Assembly (NCBI GenBank): GCA_949948775.1
Contig: CATLHC010000020.1
Location: 1-42,225, forward strand
Direction: 5' to 3'
Source: an uncultured Oscillospiraceae bacterium
Lineage (GTDB): Bacteria; Bacillota; Clostridia; Oscillospirales; Oscillospiraceae
Length of the DNA stretch: 42,225 bases
Shown here: positions 26,968-36,048 of the stretch, in pieces
How positions within the stretch are numbered: position 1 is the stretch's first letter
Layout: each line of letters opens with the position of its first letter
Position numbers and translations under genes: made by a program
The notes under the pieces: model-generated
What the model was told of the DNA's origin: nothing
Seen by the model: only the letters and a program-made list of their open reading frames with translations
The model's database searches: none

Positions 26968-29139
26968 TCAAGCAGCATTCTCCATCAGATCCGCAGTCAG
27001 CACATCCACCAGCCGCCGTCCGGCTAAATGCCCGGCGTGGATGATGACGTTATCCTTCCGCATCTGTTCAAATTCTTTCTCCCGCAAAACCCGGCTGACC
27101 GCGGCCTTCTTTCGGTCGTTTGCTGTCAACCGCTCCGCGACTATATGCTGCCACTGCGTCAAAAAAGCTTCGGCATCCTTGATGTCAGCTCCCTGCCGGT
27201 CAAATTTGGTCCGCTTCTGGCGCACCGTTCCATCCGGCTCGACCTCCAAAGTGTAATAGGGCATATCCGGCGCGGAGGCTTTGCGTAAAAACAGAATGTA
27301 CGCCTCATGGCGCTGGATACGATCCCAGTATCGGACCTGGCCGCCAACACAATGGTTCAGCAGCTTGCCCTCCACGATGATGTCCAGTACGCCGTTGGGA
27401 ACAACTACAGCGTACTTCCCGTCCGCGTACTGATACTTTCCCTTAATGGATTGGCAGATGTGATCCACCTCCGGGAAATCCTTTAATACGTCGGCGGCAA
27501 GGCTCTTGCTGTCCTCCTGGTTGCGGCGCAGCACCAGCTCGTCATGCCGCCGGCGCAGCAGCCTCACCCGGTAGACGATGGAATCGCTGGTGTCCATCCC
27601 CAGCTCCTCCGCCATGGCGAGGTAGTCCTTCCAGGTGATAAGCACCTGCTGGACTTTCTCTTTGCTCTCCCTGGCCTGTCGGCGCAGGTAGTTGTGTACC
27701 TGGAGCGGGCTCATCCGATCCAGGATGAAGGTAAGGTCAGCCGGCTTGATCCCCCATTTGCAGAATCTGCCGATCACCGCATCGTCCAGCACCGTGTCCC
27801 GCTCCTTTTCCCAGCGGAGCCACGTCAAAAAGGCAATGCCGCCGTCGCTGCGGCGCAGACGGCCCAGCCGCTGTGTGTCAAGGCACAGCGCCCTGGTCAA
27901 ACTGTCCTTGATGCTGCCTTTGAACGCTTTGAACAGCGCGGTGTCATTGGTCAGGCACTCGGATGTGAGCTTGGGCAGGCCGGCCTTGGAAATCAGCTCC
28001 TGAAAGAATTCTTTTTTCTTCTCGTACAGATAATCGTTTGGGTTCATAAAGGAGTGGTCTCCGTGGAGGAATCTGGCGATGCCGGTGCCGCCCAGCTTGG
28101 ACTGAAACAGCTGGGACAATCCTTTGCCATAGACCTGCCCAGGCCTGTCGCCATGGCAGTAGTAGCTGGATTGAGGGTTAAGCCATGATGGATTGGGCAG
28201 TCCCTTGATCCAGCGGAGCCCGCGATGCTTGTAATCCCACCAGAAATAGGTGCGGGGATTCAACCGGCTGTCGTAGATCGTGCGCAGCTGCTCCATGCAA
28301 ATGACCTTGGGCGTTTCCCAGGAGACTTTCGTGTAGAAACGGGCGGCCCAGAACTCCCGGACAACGAAGCCGTCCGGCCTGGGCTGGAGCAGGTAGACAC
28401 AGTTCCAGCCGGTAAAGAGCCGGTCCAGTTTCCCAAAGGACTTAAACACGGCCTCGTGGCGGCAGTATGGACAGCGGACAGTCTTGTTGTAGCGGGGGTT
28501 GCTAATAGGCACGTTTTTGCCACAATAGGTGCAGTAGCCCTGTTTGGCCCCCCGCTTTTTGTAGTGATAAAAGATGTAATTCTGCTGGACGCCCACCTTG
28601 TCCACCCAGCGGTTCCAATCTTTGGGCAAACCCCGTGTGGGGCTGAGGTCTGCGTCCCAGGCGTCCGTCACCTTCCTGTGGCGGCGAACCAGCGCCTCCT
28701 CCCGGATTTTTTCCTGGTAGTCCAGCACGCCGTCATAGCCGCCCCGGTCGCCGCCCAGATACGTTTGAACGGTTTTTGTGTCGGAGGGGGACATCCATGT
28801 GCCGTCGGTTGCACGAATATAGCGGGGCCAGTCCAGATTGTCCAGCTTCGCGGTACGCCATTTGTCTGTCATCCGGTCATAGGTAATGAATTTCCCCGCC
28901 GCACGGTCAATAAACACCTCGTAGGAGGGCAGATATCCGCCCGTGCGCAGGTTATCCGGGAAAAACAGCGCCACCTTGAGGATGCCGCTCTCCACCTGGC
29001 ACCGGGCGAACCGGGCGTATTTGCGGTAAGGCCCCCCATATAGGTCTGAAACCTTCTGAGGGGTATCGGCCCACTCCGTTTCCATCATGTCCGTTGTGGC
29101 CCTCAGCGGCTGCATGGCCAGCAGGCTCTTTTTATTCAC
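26968..29139 (-). CDS. PcfJ-like protein
   Basis: A 723-residue PcfJ-domain protein. Landmarks are a zinc-ribbon-like CTYCGKNVP...RCPYCRHEAV at about residues 212-234 and the PcfJ signature GKLLNHCVGGQVRYWDR near residue 610. PcfJ is encoded on pCF10-type conjugative plasmids and many Clostridial elements; its function is unknown, though the Cys ribbon suggests nucleic acid contact. It starts with GTG overlapping the stop codon of the DUF7666-like gene (GTGA). It is cotranscribed with a PcfK-like gene, the usual partner. Confidence 0.88.
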   Translation of the reverse strand: MNKKSLLAMQPLRATTDMMETEWADTPQKVSDLYGGPYRKYARFARCQVESGILKVALFFPDNLRTGGYLPSYEVFIDRAAGKFITYDRMTDKWRTAKLDNLDWPRYIRATDGTWMSPSDTKTVQTYLGGDRGGYDGVLDYQEKIREEALVRRHRKVTDAWDADLSPTRGLPKDWNRWVDKVGVQQNYIFYHYKKRGAKQGYCTYCGKNVPISNPRYNKTVRCPYCRHEAVFKSFGKLDRLFTGWNCVYLLQPRPDGFVVREFWAARFYTKVSWETPKVICMEQLRTIYDSRLNPRTYFWWDYKHRGLRWIKGLPNPSWLNPQSSYYCHGDRPGQVYGKGLSQLFQSKLGGTGIARFLHGDHSFMNPNDYLYEKKKEFFQELISKAGLPKLTSECLTNDTALFKAFKGSIKDSLTRALCLDTQRLGRLRRSDGGIAFLTWLRWEKERDTVLDDAVIGRFCKWGIKPADLTFILDRMSPLQVHNYLRRQARESKEKVQQVLITWKDYLAMAEELGMDTSDSIVYRVRLLRRRHDELVLRRNQEDSKSLAADVLKDFPEVDHICQSIKGKYQYADGKYAVVVPNGVLDIIVEGKLLNHCVGGQVRYWDRIQRHEAYILFLRKASAPDMPYYTLEVEPDGTVRQKRTKFDRQGADIKDAEAFLTQWQHIVAERLTANDRKKAAVSRVLREKEFEQMRKDNVIIHAGHLAGRRLVDVLTADLMENAA

Positions 29140-29687
29140 GGCAGTTCCACCGTCCTTTCTTTCAAATTGGCGTCATACCACACGTTGGGTCTGGCGCGTT
29201 TTCCGTCCACGCAGGTCAGCGTGACCTGTGTGATCGTCTTGCCATCCAGCCCCTCTTTCGCAAAAGCCAGGATGCTGTTTTGCTTGCCCCTGGCAACGGG
29301 GTTGGCGCCGCGCACCACCGCAAAGCCGTTTTTTTCCGCTTCCCCACGATTCCGCGCCACAAGATTGTTGTATTTCCGCTCCGGATGGTCCATCATGTAC
29401 GCCAGGGCGTGGAGGAAAAATTCCTCCCGGTCCAGCCTTTTGAGGATGGTCAGCTTCGTGCAGGAAATTTTGCTGTCGCCCCCGTCCTCGTCCACGTCAC
29501 CGCCGGCGTCCACCAGGTAATATTCGGATCGCTCCATGTTGGAGTAATAGGTCAGGCAATCCAGCGGATTCTCGGCGCAATGGAAGCCGTTGTGCCCACA
29601 GTTGGCCTCGTCCGTCACATTGAGTCCCATCTGGAACTGATAGCCCAGGCATCGAAGCCCAGGGTCAAAACCCTTGTACGCAATCAT
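29136..29687 (-). CDS. DUF7666-like protein
   Basis: A 183-residue protein with the pattern KGFDPGLRCLGYQFQMG followed by GFHCAENPLDCLTYYS, typical of phage and element proteins now grouped near DUF7666. The middle carries an acidic DAGGDVDEDGGDSKISCTKL and the end is beta-rich. Function unknown. It overlaps both neighbours by 4 bp (ATGA with PcfK-like, GTGA with PcfJ-like), so the three are translationally coupled. Confidence 0.7.
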   Translation of the reverse strand: MIAYKGFDPGLRCLGYQFQMGLNVTDEANCGHNGFHCAENPLDCLTYYSNMERSEYYLVDAGGDVDEDGGDSKISCTKLTILKRLDREEFFLHALAYMMDHPERKYNNLVARNRGEAEKNGFAVVRGANPVARGKQNSILAFAKEGLDGKTITQVTLTCVDGKRARPNVWYDANLKERTVELP

Positions 29688-30580
29688 CCCGCTTTCTCCT
29701 CCGGCATCAGAAAATCACCGAGAGAGATCTGCCCGGAGCTCTCCGCAGGCTTTGGGTTTGGCTTTTTCTCCGCCTCCTTCTGGGACTTTGGCTTGGCGTC
29801 CTTTTTGTCCTTTTTCTCCTTTTTGGTGCTTCTGGATTTGGATGTGCCACCATAGTACGGCCTGGGCACGAACTTCTCCTCGTCCTCGTGATCCTCCTTG
29901 GCGTCCGGGTCGTTGAAATAGTCCTCCGCCCATTGATAGCAGATGCCCTCCGGGATCGCGCTTGCGTAGGGGGTCTCGCGGCTGGGGGTGATGTTTTTGG
30001 CCTTCAGCTCGTCCTGCACGTACTCCCAGGCCTTCCGGCCGATATACTGACAGCAGCGGATCATGTTTTTCCTCGGCTGCATCACCTTCCAGGCAAAAGT
30101 GGGGTCGCCCAGGCACAGGGTCTGGATGTGCTCCATCACACACTCCATCATGTGGCGGCGGGTCAGCTTCTCGGTGTCCTCACCCACCCGCTTCAAGGAC
30201 GCGGCCAGCAGTTCCTCCGGGCTCATGGCCTCCAGCTGAGCCAGCTGCTCCTGCTCGGCGGTCTTTTTCGCCGCCTGACGGGCATCAAACTCGGCCTTGC
30301 GCTTGGCCTCGGCCTCCTCGTGGGCCTTACGCTTGGCGTCCTCGCCGGCTTGCTCCTGTGTGCCATTGCCCAACTTGTCATCTGTGGGCTGCGCCGGGGC
30401 GGCGGTCTGCGGCTCCACGGGCTGGGTGGGGGAGGCGGAGACCGGTTCCACCCGCAGTACATTGCCAGTGCCGGCAGGGGGCGGGGTGCACGGCCCATCG
30501 TCTTCCAAAAACGCATCATCGTCCACAAAATCGTCGCCGTCCTCACGCATGGCGGCATCCAGTTCAGAATAAGCTCCCAT
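29684..30580 (-). CDS. PcfK-like protein
   Basis: A 298-residue protein with three parts: an acidic, low-complexity N-terminus (DGDDFVDDDAFLEDDG, then Ala/Pro/Gln-rich); a charged predicted coiled-coil (about residues 80-125); and a PcfK-type domain with KNMIRCCQYIGRKAWEYV and a GICYQWAEDYFNDPDA segment. The C-terminal KEKKDKKDAKPKSQKEAEKK tail is very basic and ends ISLGDFLMPEE, a short peptide reminiscent of a clamp-binding motif (inference). AGGAGG precedes the ATG at 30580. A terminator-like hairpin lies just upstream. Confidence 0.8.
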   Translation of the reverse strand: MGAYSELDAAMREDGDDFVDDDAFLEDDGPCTPPPAGTGNVLRVEPVSASPTQPVEPQTAAPAQPTDDKLGNGTQEQAGEDAKRKAHEEAEAKRKAEFDARQAAKKTAEQEQLAQLEAMSPEELLAASLKRVGEDTEKLTRRHMMECVMEHIQTLCLGDPTFAWKVMQPRKNMIRCCQYIGRKAWEYVQDELKAKNITPSRETPYASAIPEGICYQWAEDYFNDPDAKEDHEDEEKFVPRPYYGGTSKSRSTKKEKKDKKDAKPKSQKEAEKKPNPKPAESSGQISLGDFLMPEEKAG

Positions 30581-30608
30581 TTTAAAAATCCTCCTACATA
30601 ATGTAATC

Positions 30609-30649
30609 AAAAAAGGGGCGCAGTCCGGCCATAGCCGAATCTGCGTCCC
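30609..30649 (-). terminator. intrinsic terminator inside the long operon
   Basis: On the minus strand a stem of GGG-CGCAG / CTGCG-CCC (one mismatch) encloses CGGC-TATG-GCCG and is followed directly by TTTTTT. It sits between the 80-residue gene and the PcfK-like gene, which has no obvious promoter of its own. Genes beyond it need read-through or antitermination. Confidence 0.75.
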
Positions 30650-30662
30650 GTCCTTGTTTTGC

Positions 30663-30905
30663 TCAAACCGCGTACACCAGTGTGCTGAACGGGTCAACGC
30701 AGCAGCACACCAGCCCCGGGTATTGGGCTGTCCTCTGTTTGATCTCCTGCTGAACGGCCAGAGCGCGGCCCTCGTCATAGGGCCACTCCCAGCCATCCCA
30801 TACCATAGCGGTCAGATACCGCTCTCCCGGCGGCCGGCGCACCTCCGCGCCCAACGCCCGGCAGATGCCGTCCACCGCGTCCAGTTGTGCCATCTGCTCA
30901 TTCAT
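30663..30905 (-). CDS. small unknown protein, 80 aa
   Basis: An 80-residue protein beginning MNEQMAQLDAVDGICRALGA. It overlaps the end of the primase gene by 8 bp, a sign of coupled translation. It contains MVWDGWEWPYDEGRALAVQQ and ends CCCVDPFSTLVYAV. Not recognised. A terminator follows 14 bp later, making it the last gene of the promoter-proximal half of the operon. Confidence 0.7.
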   Translation of the reverse strand: MNEQMAQLDAVDGICRALGAEVRRPPGERYLTAMVWDGWEWPYDEGRALAVQQEIKQRTAQYPGLVCCCVDPFSTLVYAV

Positions 30906-32604
30906 CCCCGTCCGCTTCCCCCATGGGGGCGGCCTGTTCCGCGTCGAACCGCACCGGGGTGAAGCCGTCCTCGTCACAGTAGAAGAAATCCCGGTTGTCC
31001 CCGTCATACAGCTCCACGATGTCGGACATGGACAGGCTGTGCCCCTGGTAGCCCGTAGGCAGATCGTCGTTGCACAGGCTGAAAATGCGCTCCAGCACAT
31101 TGTTCTCGGTCCACTCCCTGGGGTGGACCAGCTCCCCGTCATAGACAAGCTGGTAGCTGTCCGCCGGGGGCTGTTCATAGCCCGCCTTGTGCAGAAAGTC
31201 GGTGCCTCGGAAGGCAAAGTCGTGGACTCGGATGCCCTCTCGGGTCAGCTGGAACACCCGAAACTTCTGGGTGCGCCGCTGGCTGTCCAACCGCTCCTTG
31301 AGGGAGGCGGGCTCATGCAGGAACATCTTATGCTCCTCGTGGTCCAGGCCCAGGTATACTGCCGCGCTCATTTTGAGATCCGGCCTGTTCCGCCACTGGT
31401 CCATGCACCCGTCGATGTAGCCGAAGGGGCACATCCCGTTGAGGTACATCTCCTTGAAATTCATCTGTTCTCGCTCCTTTTTCTTCATTTCTTTTCGGCG
31501 CAGCGCCAGAAGCCAGTCGTCGATCCCCTTGTAGTTGGGGTTCCACACCAGCCGCCGGCACTTCAAGCCATTTTTCAGCGCCAGCTCGTGGACCTTGGAG
31601 GCCCCCCGGCTGACGTTGGGATTGCAAAACTTGTCCATATCCTCGGCCTCGACGATCTCCTCCGTGCCGTTCCGACGCAGAAAGGCAAAAAGCTCGTCCA
31701 GGCCCTTGGTGTTGTTCACTCCCACCGTGGCGGCGAAAGTGCGTCCGGTAAGGGCGTGGGCGATGTCGGCCTTCAAAGCACCCTCGGTGACATAGACCAC
31801 CCGTGAACTGGGATCGCCCACAAAGTGAATGGGATTGCCCGACGTCACCCCCATAGGCTTGCCTGTAGAGGTAAACGGGAGATATTTGATCCCCGATTTC
31901 TCCGGCGGGTCGCCCACCTTTTTGATGGGATGGTCCAGCCGGATCTGCAAGCCCTGGAGCAGACCGTCCACGCCCCGGAGGAGAATCACAATGCCGGAGG
32001 TGCGCTGGTAGAATTTTGCCCGCCACCTGCCGCCGCCGTCCAGATAGAAGCCGGGTATACCCTCCACGGTGCAGCCCTGCTTCAAAAGCTGGGCCGCGAC
32101 GGCGCGGCATTGATAGGCCGGGGGAGTGCTTTTGAACCCAAACCCTTGGATTTGCTCATCCGTCAGCCCCCGCTTGGCGCGCAGATGCTCCCGATGGGCG
32201 GGGGAGAGGGTCAGCATGGTCAACAGCACCGTCAGTGTTCGGTGGATCTCCTGGGGACTGGCCCGTTGGGTCTGGGGCGCGTCCGGAACTGTCTCGACCT
32301 TGGCCTTGGGCGTGTACTCCCGACCGGGTGCACCCACCTCCAGTGCATTACAGATCTCTTGATACGCCTCCGAGTTACCGATGCCATGGGCCTTTCCATA
32401 GAGCGCCAGCATCCCGCCACATTCGCCGCAGTGATAGCAGCGCCAGGTGTCGATCTCCGGGTACAGGCCCAACTTGCCCCGGCGGTCGCCGCAAATAGGG
32501 CAGTCGGCGTAGACCACACGCGAGCCGCCCCTCCGCCTGATGTTCAGGCGGAGGAGGTCGGCTATGTCCAGGATGGTAAATGGGAAATCCCTCCCACTGG
32601 CCAC
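30898..32604 (-). CDS. CHC2-zinc-finger DNA primase fused to YodL-like domain
   Basis: A 568-residue protein. The CHC2 zinc-binding domain is at residues ~30-65 (DCPICGDRRGKLGLYP, then RCYHCGECGGM). A TOPRIM-like/DUF3854 region spans ~260-370 (VVYVTEGALKADIAHALTGR, then EAEDMDKFCNP with the acidic metal site). It primes DNA synthesis on the element. From residue 381 (MNFKEMYLNGMCPFGYIDG) it changes into a small accessory module common on Firmicutes elements, ending in a YodL/LPD28-like SLSMSDIVELYDGDNRDFFY. An internal ribosome site marks that junction. The start is GTG 32604 after AGGAGC. Confidence 0.85.
   Translation of the reverse strand: MASGRDFPFTILDIADLLRLNIRRRGGSRVVYADCPICGDRRGKLGLYPEIDTWRCYHCGECGGMLALYGKAHGIGNSEAYQEICNALEVGAPGREYTPKAKVETVPDAPQTQRASPQEIHRTLTVLLTMLTLSPAHREHLRAKRGLTDEQIQGFGFKSTPPAYQCRAVAAQLLKQGCTVEGIPGFYLDGGGRWRAKFYQRTSGIVILLRGVDGLLQGLQIRLDHPIKKVGDPPEKSGIKYLPFTSTGKPMGVTSGNPIHFVGDPSSRVVYVTEGALKADIAHALTGRTFAATVGVNNTKGLDELFAFLRRNGTEEIVEAEDMDKFCNPNVSRGASKVHELALKNGLKCRRLVWNPNYKGIDDWLLALRRKEMKKKEREQMNFKEMYLNGMCPFGYIDGCMDQWRNRPDLKMSAAVYLGLDHEEHKMFLHEPASLKERLDSQRRTQKFRVFQLTREGIRVHDFAFRGTDFLHKAGYEQPPADSYQLVYDGELVHPREWTENNVLERIFSLCNDDLPTGYQGHSLSMSDIVELYDGDNRDFFYCDEDGFTPVRFDAEQAAPMGEADGDE
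31462..31480 (-). promoter_or_regulatory. internal ribosome site at primase/YodL-like junction
   Basis: AAAGGAG (31474-31480) is followed 9 nt later by ATG (31464-31462) in the primase frame, exactly where the accessory module begins. Initiation here would give a separate 188-residue YodL-like protein. Confidence 0.55.
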
Positions 32605-32639
32605 AGGGGGTCAGCTCCTTTCGTGGCTGGCCGGGGCAC

Positions 32640-33689
32640 TCATCCGGCCTTTCTCAGTTCCAGGTCATTGAGCACGATGGTGGCCGCCGCCTTGAGTTCG
32701 TTGTCCGCGAAGGGGCAGACGCTCTGGAGCCACCGCAGGCTGGTGGGCCGATCCTTGGCCACCTGCGCCAGCGTCCAGCCCTTGCAGGTGCCGTCCAACA
32801 CCTTGAGGTTTTGGGCCTGCTCCAGTGTCATGCGCTGGGTGATCTCCTCCACCGTCATGTCCGGCGTATAGGTCACCGGCGCAGGTGCGGGAGGAGTCTC
32901 CGGGGCAGGGGTAGCTTCAGGCCCAGGCTGGGTGCCTGTCTCCGCCTGACTGTCAGGCTTGTTCTCTGCTGTCACAGTCTGGCGGGCATCGCCGATGTTC
33001 ACCACAGTCGGAGCAGGCTTTTCTTTCTCCGGAGTCGGGGCGGCATGGGGCTGGGGACCCACCGGCGCAGGGCGCGGGGCGGCATGGGGCGGCGGACCCA
33101 CAGGGGCCGGGCGCGGGGCGGCGTCAGCGGCAGACTTGGGTGCCGGGGCGTTTCCCTTGGTTTCCTGCCTGGGTGCATCGGCCTGCGCCGGGGCGGTGGG
33201 CCGTCCGGTTTCCTGCACCGGCGGCGTTCTCTCCGGGCCATCCTCTGCCGCTTTAGCGTCCGGCGCCATAGGCTCCTGCTTGACGCCCCTGGGGGCCATG
33301 GACCACAGCCGCAGGCTGAACCCGGCGTTTTTCAGCGCCTCATTCAGCGCGGTCTCCTGGGCGGCGCGGATGTACGCCTCCCCCTTGGTCTTGTCCGCCT
33401 TTTGGGTGGCGGTGAAGCTGGCAAGGGGATTGCGGTCATCGGCGTCCGCGAACACCCGGGCCTCGAAGATGGCCATGGCGTCCGTCACCCGCAGGGCATT
33501 CAGCGCCAATCCGCCGCCGGGGCAAACCAGCCGGAACCAGATCTTCCGGCCCTCCAGAGACAGCTCCAGGTCCTTTTTCCCGCCCCGGTCCACCTCTTTG
33601 GCGTACTCCATCAAGTTGAGGCCAGGGATGTGCCCCAGATCCCAGGGGTCGTAGGCATTGCGTTCCATCGTGGTTTTCTCGTCGGTCAT
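32640..33689 (-). CDS. putative ssDNA-annealing/recombination protein with ExoX-like C-terminal motif
   Basis: A 349-residue protein. The N-terminal ~125 residues (KIWFRLVCPGGGLALNAL, then ARVFADADDRNPLASFTATQ and YIRAAQETALNEALKNAGF) resemble the single-strand annealing core of Rad52/Sak-type phage proteins in pattern. The middle (~135-270) is a Pro/Ala-rich linker with a tandem APRPAPVGP repeat. The last ~60 residues (GTCKGWTLAQVAKDRPTSL) look like the small domain at the end of ExoX-like exonucleases. It lies between RecD2 and primase and downstream of YqaJ, as expected for the annealing partner of a lambda-Exo/Beta-like pair. The assignment is inference from context plus weak motifs. Confidence 0.6.
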   Translation of the reverse strand: MTDEKTTMERNAYDPWDLGHIPGLNLMEYAKEVDRGGKKDLELSLEGRKIWFRLVCPGGGLALNALRVTDAMAIFEARVFADADDRNPLASFTATQKADKTKGEAYIRAAQETALNEALKNAGFSLRLWSMAPRGVKQEPMAPDAKAAEDGPERTPPVQETGRPTAPAQADAPRQETKGNAPAPKSAADAAPRPAPVGPPPHAAPRPAPVGPQPHAAPTPEKEKPAPTVVNIGDARQTVTAENKPDSQAETGTQPGPEATPAPETPPAPAPVTYTPDMTVEEITQRMTLEQAQNLKVLDGTCKGWTLAQVAKDRPTSLRWLQSVCPFADNELKAAATIVLNDLELRKAG

Positions 33690-33754
33690 TTGAACATTCT
33701 CCTTCCATAAATAAATAGGAGATGACTCCGCATTTTTTTGCGTGTCACCTCAAA

Positions 33755-36037
33755 TCAACTGGCATTTTTCAATTCTTCCTCGCCGGCCGGTGTATTCCTC
33801 CGGCTCAGCGCCTGGTAATACAGCTGGACGCGCTCCCCCAGCAGGGTGTTGCGCTTGCCCGTGCTGTCCTTGCGCACCGCTATATACAGAGCCTTTTTCA
33901 TCCCCACCAATGCCACACGGCGTTTGGCGCGGGTGACGGCTGTATAAAACAGGTTGCGGGACAGCAAGATCCTGTGGGCGGTCAGCATGGGGATGAGCAC
34001 AGTGTCGTACTCACTGCCTTGAGACTTGTGGATGGTGGTGGCATAGGCCAGATCCAGTTCACCCAGGCTCTCCAGAGGATAGTCCGCGTACCGTCCGTCA
34101 AAACAGACAGTGAGCATATTGGACTGGACCCCGGACACGATGCCTACCTCGCCATTGAACACCCCGGCAGCCACTTGCAGGCCGTTCTCGTCATACAGGG
34201 CCACATCATAGTCGTTTTTCGTCTGCATCACCCTGTCGCCCAGACGGAACAGACGTCCGCCGTTGGACAGCTCGGGTTTTCTGATATCCGGCGGGTTGAT
34301 CTCCGCCTGGATGGCCGCGTTCAGGCTGTTGGCCGAGGCGTCCCCTGTGGTTCGGAACGGGGTGAGGATCTGTACCTGCTCGATGCTGGCGGTTTTCAAC
34401 GCTTTCCGATAGATGCGCCGGATCAGATCGGCGGTCTGCGCCTGATCCTCCGCCGTGACAAAGGCAAAGTCCTGTCCGTAGTACAGCTCGGGCGTGCCCT
34501 CTTTGATGAATTTGGCGTTATAGGCGATCCGGCTGTCCTCCGCCTGACGGAAAATCTGGTCCAGCACCGTCACCGGCACCAGCCCGCACTGGATGAGCTC
34601 CCGGAACATGCTGCCCGCGCCCACGCTCTCCAGCTGGTCGGCGTCGCCCACGATCAGCAGCTTTGCCCCCTTTTTCAGACGCATGAACATCTGATGGGCC
34701 AGCCACATATCCACCATGGAGGCCTCGTCCACAATGAGGAAATCCGCCTCCAGCAGTTTTTTCTCCTGCCAGCCTGTGTCCTCCTCGTGGAGGCCCAGCA
34801 AGCTGTGGAGGGTGGCGGCGCTGCCCATTCCGGTGGTCTCCGCCATACGGCGGCTGGCCTTGCCGGTGGGCGCCCCCAAGGCGATGGCGCTATTCGGATA
34901 CAGCTCCCGGTACGCCTCGATCACCGCCTTCAATATGGTGCTCTTGCCGGTGCCGGGCCCGCCTGTGATGATGGACAGGTCGTGCTGGAACACCATCTCC
35001 ACCGCCCGGTACTGCATGGGGGACAGGGTGATGCCCAGCTTGCCCCTGATGCGCTCCATGATGGGGGCCAAATTGACCGACTCCGGCTGATCCAGCAGCA
35101 TTTCCGCCACCTTGCGGGCGGTCTCGCTCTCCTGGACAAATACATGGGGCAGGTAGATATTGCTCTTCGTGGACACCACTACGTTGGCCTTGATCATAGT
35201 GATCAGCTCCTGCGCCAGCTGGGGCCCTTTCAGCCGCCGGTCCAATTGGGGGATCTTTTCATTCAGCAGCGCCAGGGCCTCGCCCAGCAGCTTCTCCGCT
35301 TCCAGATAGAGGTGGCCGCCCTCGGTGCGGGACTTTTCCAGGGCATAGAACAGCGCCCCGCGTATCCGCATGGGATCGTGGAGGTCGCCGCCGGACTCCT
35401 GCACGATGGCGTCCACCTTTTTGAACCCATACCCCGGGACCTGACAGAGCTGGTAGAAGCTCTTGTGCAGCAGGGCCGCCCCGTCCGGGCCGAAATACTC
35501 ATAGATCTTCATGGCCGCTTTCGGGGTCAGCTTAAAAGGGGCCAACACCGTCATGATAGCGCGGACAGCCTTGCTCTCGGCATAGCCCGCCTTGATCTCC
35601 TCCAGCCGTTCTTCGGTGATGCCCCGGATCTCCAGCAGCTTTTCCGGCTGGGTCTCAATGACATTGAGCGAGTCTGTGCCAAACCGCTGGACGATCTCCC
35701 CGGCGGTCTTGGGGCCGATGCCCTTCAACAGCCCGGAGGACAGGTAGCCCAGGATGCCCTCAATGGTGGGCGGCACCAGCTCATGCCAGGTGTCCACCTG
35801 GAACCGGGGGCCGTGCTTGCTGTCTATCCACTCCCCATCCAGCTCCATCTTGATGGCGTCCGTCCGGGGCAGGTCATAGCCCACGGCCACGAAGCGGATC
35901 AGGTGGTCCGCGAATTTGTGTTTGTCCCGGGCGTCCTCCGGCACCATGGGATCGGCGGTTTTCAGACGCAGGATACAATACTTTTCAGCTGCATTGTAGT
36001 AGAGCGTTTTGTCATACGCCGCCACGATACTACTCAT
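33755..36037 (-). CDS. recD2: RecD2-like ATP-dependent helicase
   Basis: A 760-residue superfamily 1B 5'-to-3' helicase. The N-terminal OB/HhH region carries SSGLLKGIGPKTAGEIVQRF (about residue 100-120) and later HhH repeats. Walker A is GGPGTGKST at 359-367 and Walker B is FLIVDEASMVD. Motif III is VGDADQLESVGAG, and the C-terminal motifs are TTIHKSQGSEYD and YTAVTRAKRRVAL. It unwinds DNA, here probably for recombination or replication with YqaJ. ATG at 36037 has AGGAGG 8 nt upstream. Length and motifs are complete, so it should be active. Confidence 0.93.
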   Translation of the reverse strand: MSSIVAAYDKTLYYNAAEKYCILRLKTADPMVPEDARDKHKFADHLIRFVAVGYDLPRTDAIKMELDGEWIDSKHGPRFQVDTWHELVPPTIEGILGYLSSGLLKGIGPKTAGEIVQRFGTDSLNVIETQPEKLLEIRGITEERLEEIKAGYAESKAVRAIMTVLAPFKLTPKAAMKIYEYFGPDGAALLHKSFYQLCQVPGYGFKKVDAIVQESGGDLHDPMRIRGALFYALEKSRTEGGHLYLEAEKLLGEALALLNEKIPQLDRRLKGPQLAQELITMIKANVVVSTKSNIYLPHVFVQESETARKVAEMLLDQPESVNLAPIMERIRGKLGITLSPMQYRAVEMVFQHDLSIITGGPGTGKSTILKAVIEAYRELYPNSAIALGAPTGKASRRMAETTGMGSAATLHSLLGLHEEDTGWQEKKLLEADFLIVDEASMVDMWLAHQMFMRLKKGAKLLIVGDADQLESVGAGSMFRELIQCGLVPVTVLDQIFRQAEDSRIAYNAKFIKEGTPELYYGQDFAFVTAEDQAQTADLIRRIYRKALKTASIEQVQILTPFRTTGDASANSLNAAIQAEINPPDIRKPELSNGGRLFRLGDRVMQTKNDYDVALYDENGLQVAAGVFNGEVGIVSGVQSNMLTVCFDGRYADYPLESLGELDLAYATTIHKSQGSEYDTVLIPMLTAHRILLSRNLFYTAVTRAKRRVALVGMKKALYIAVRKDSTGKRNTLLGERVQLYYQALSRRNTPAGEEELKNAS

Positions 36038-36048
36038 ATGCGTACCTC

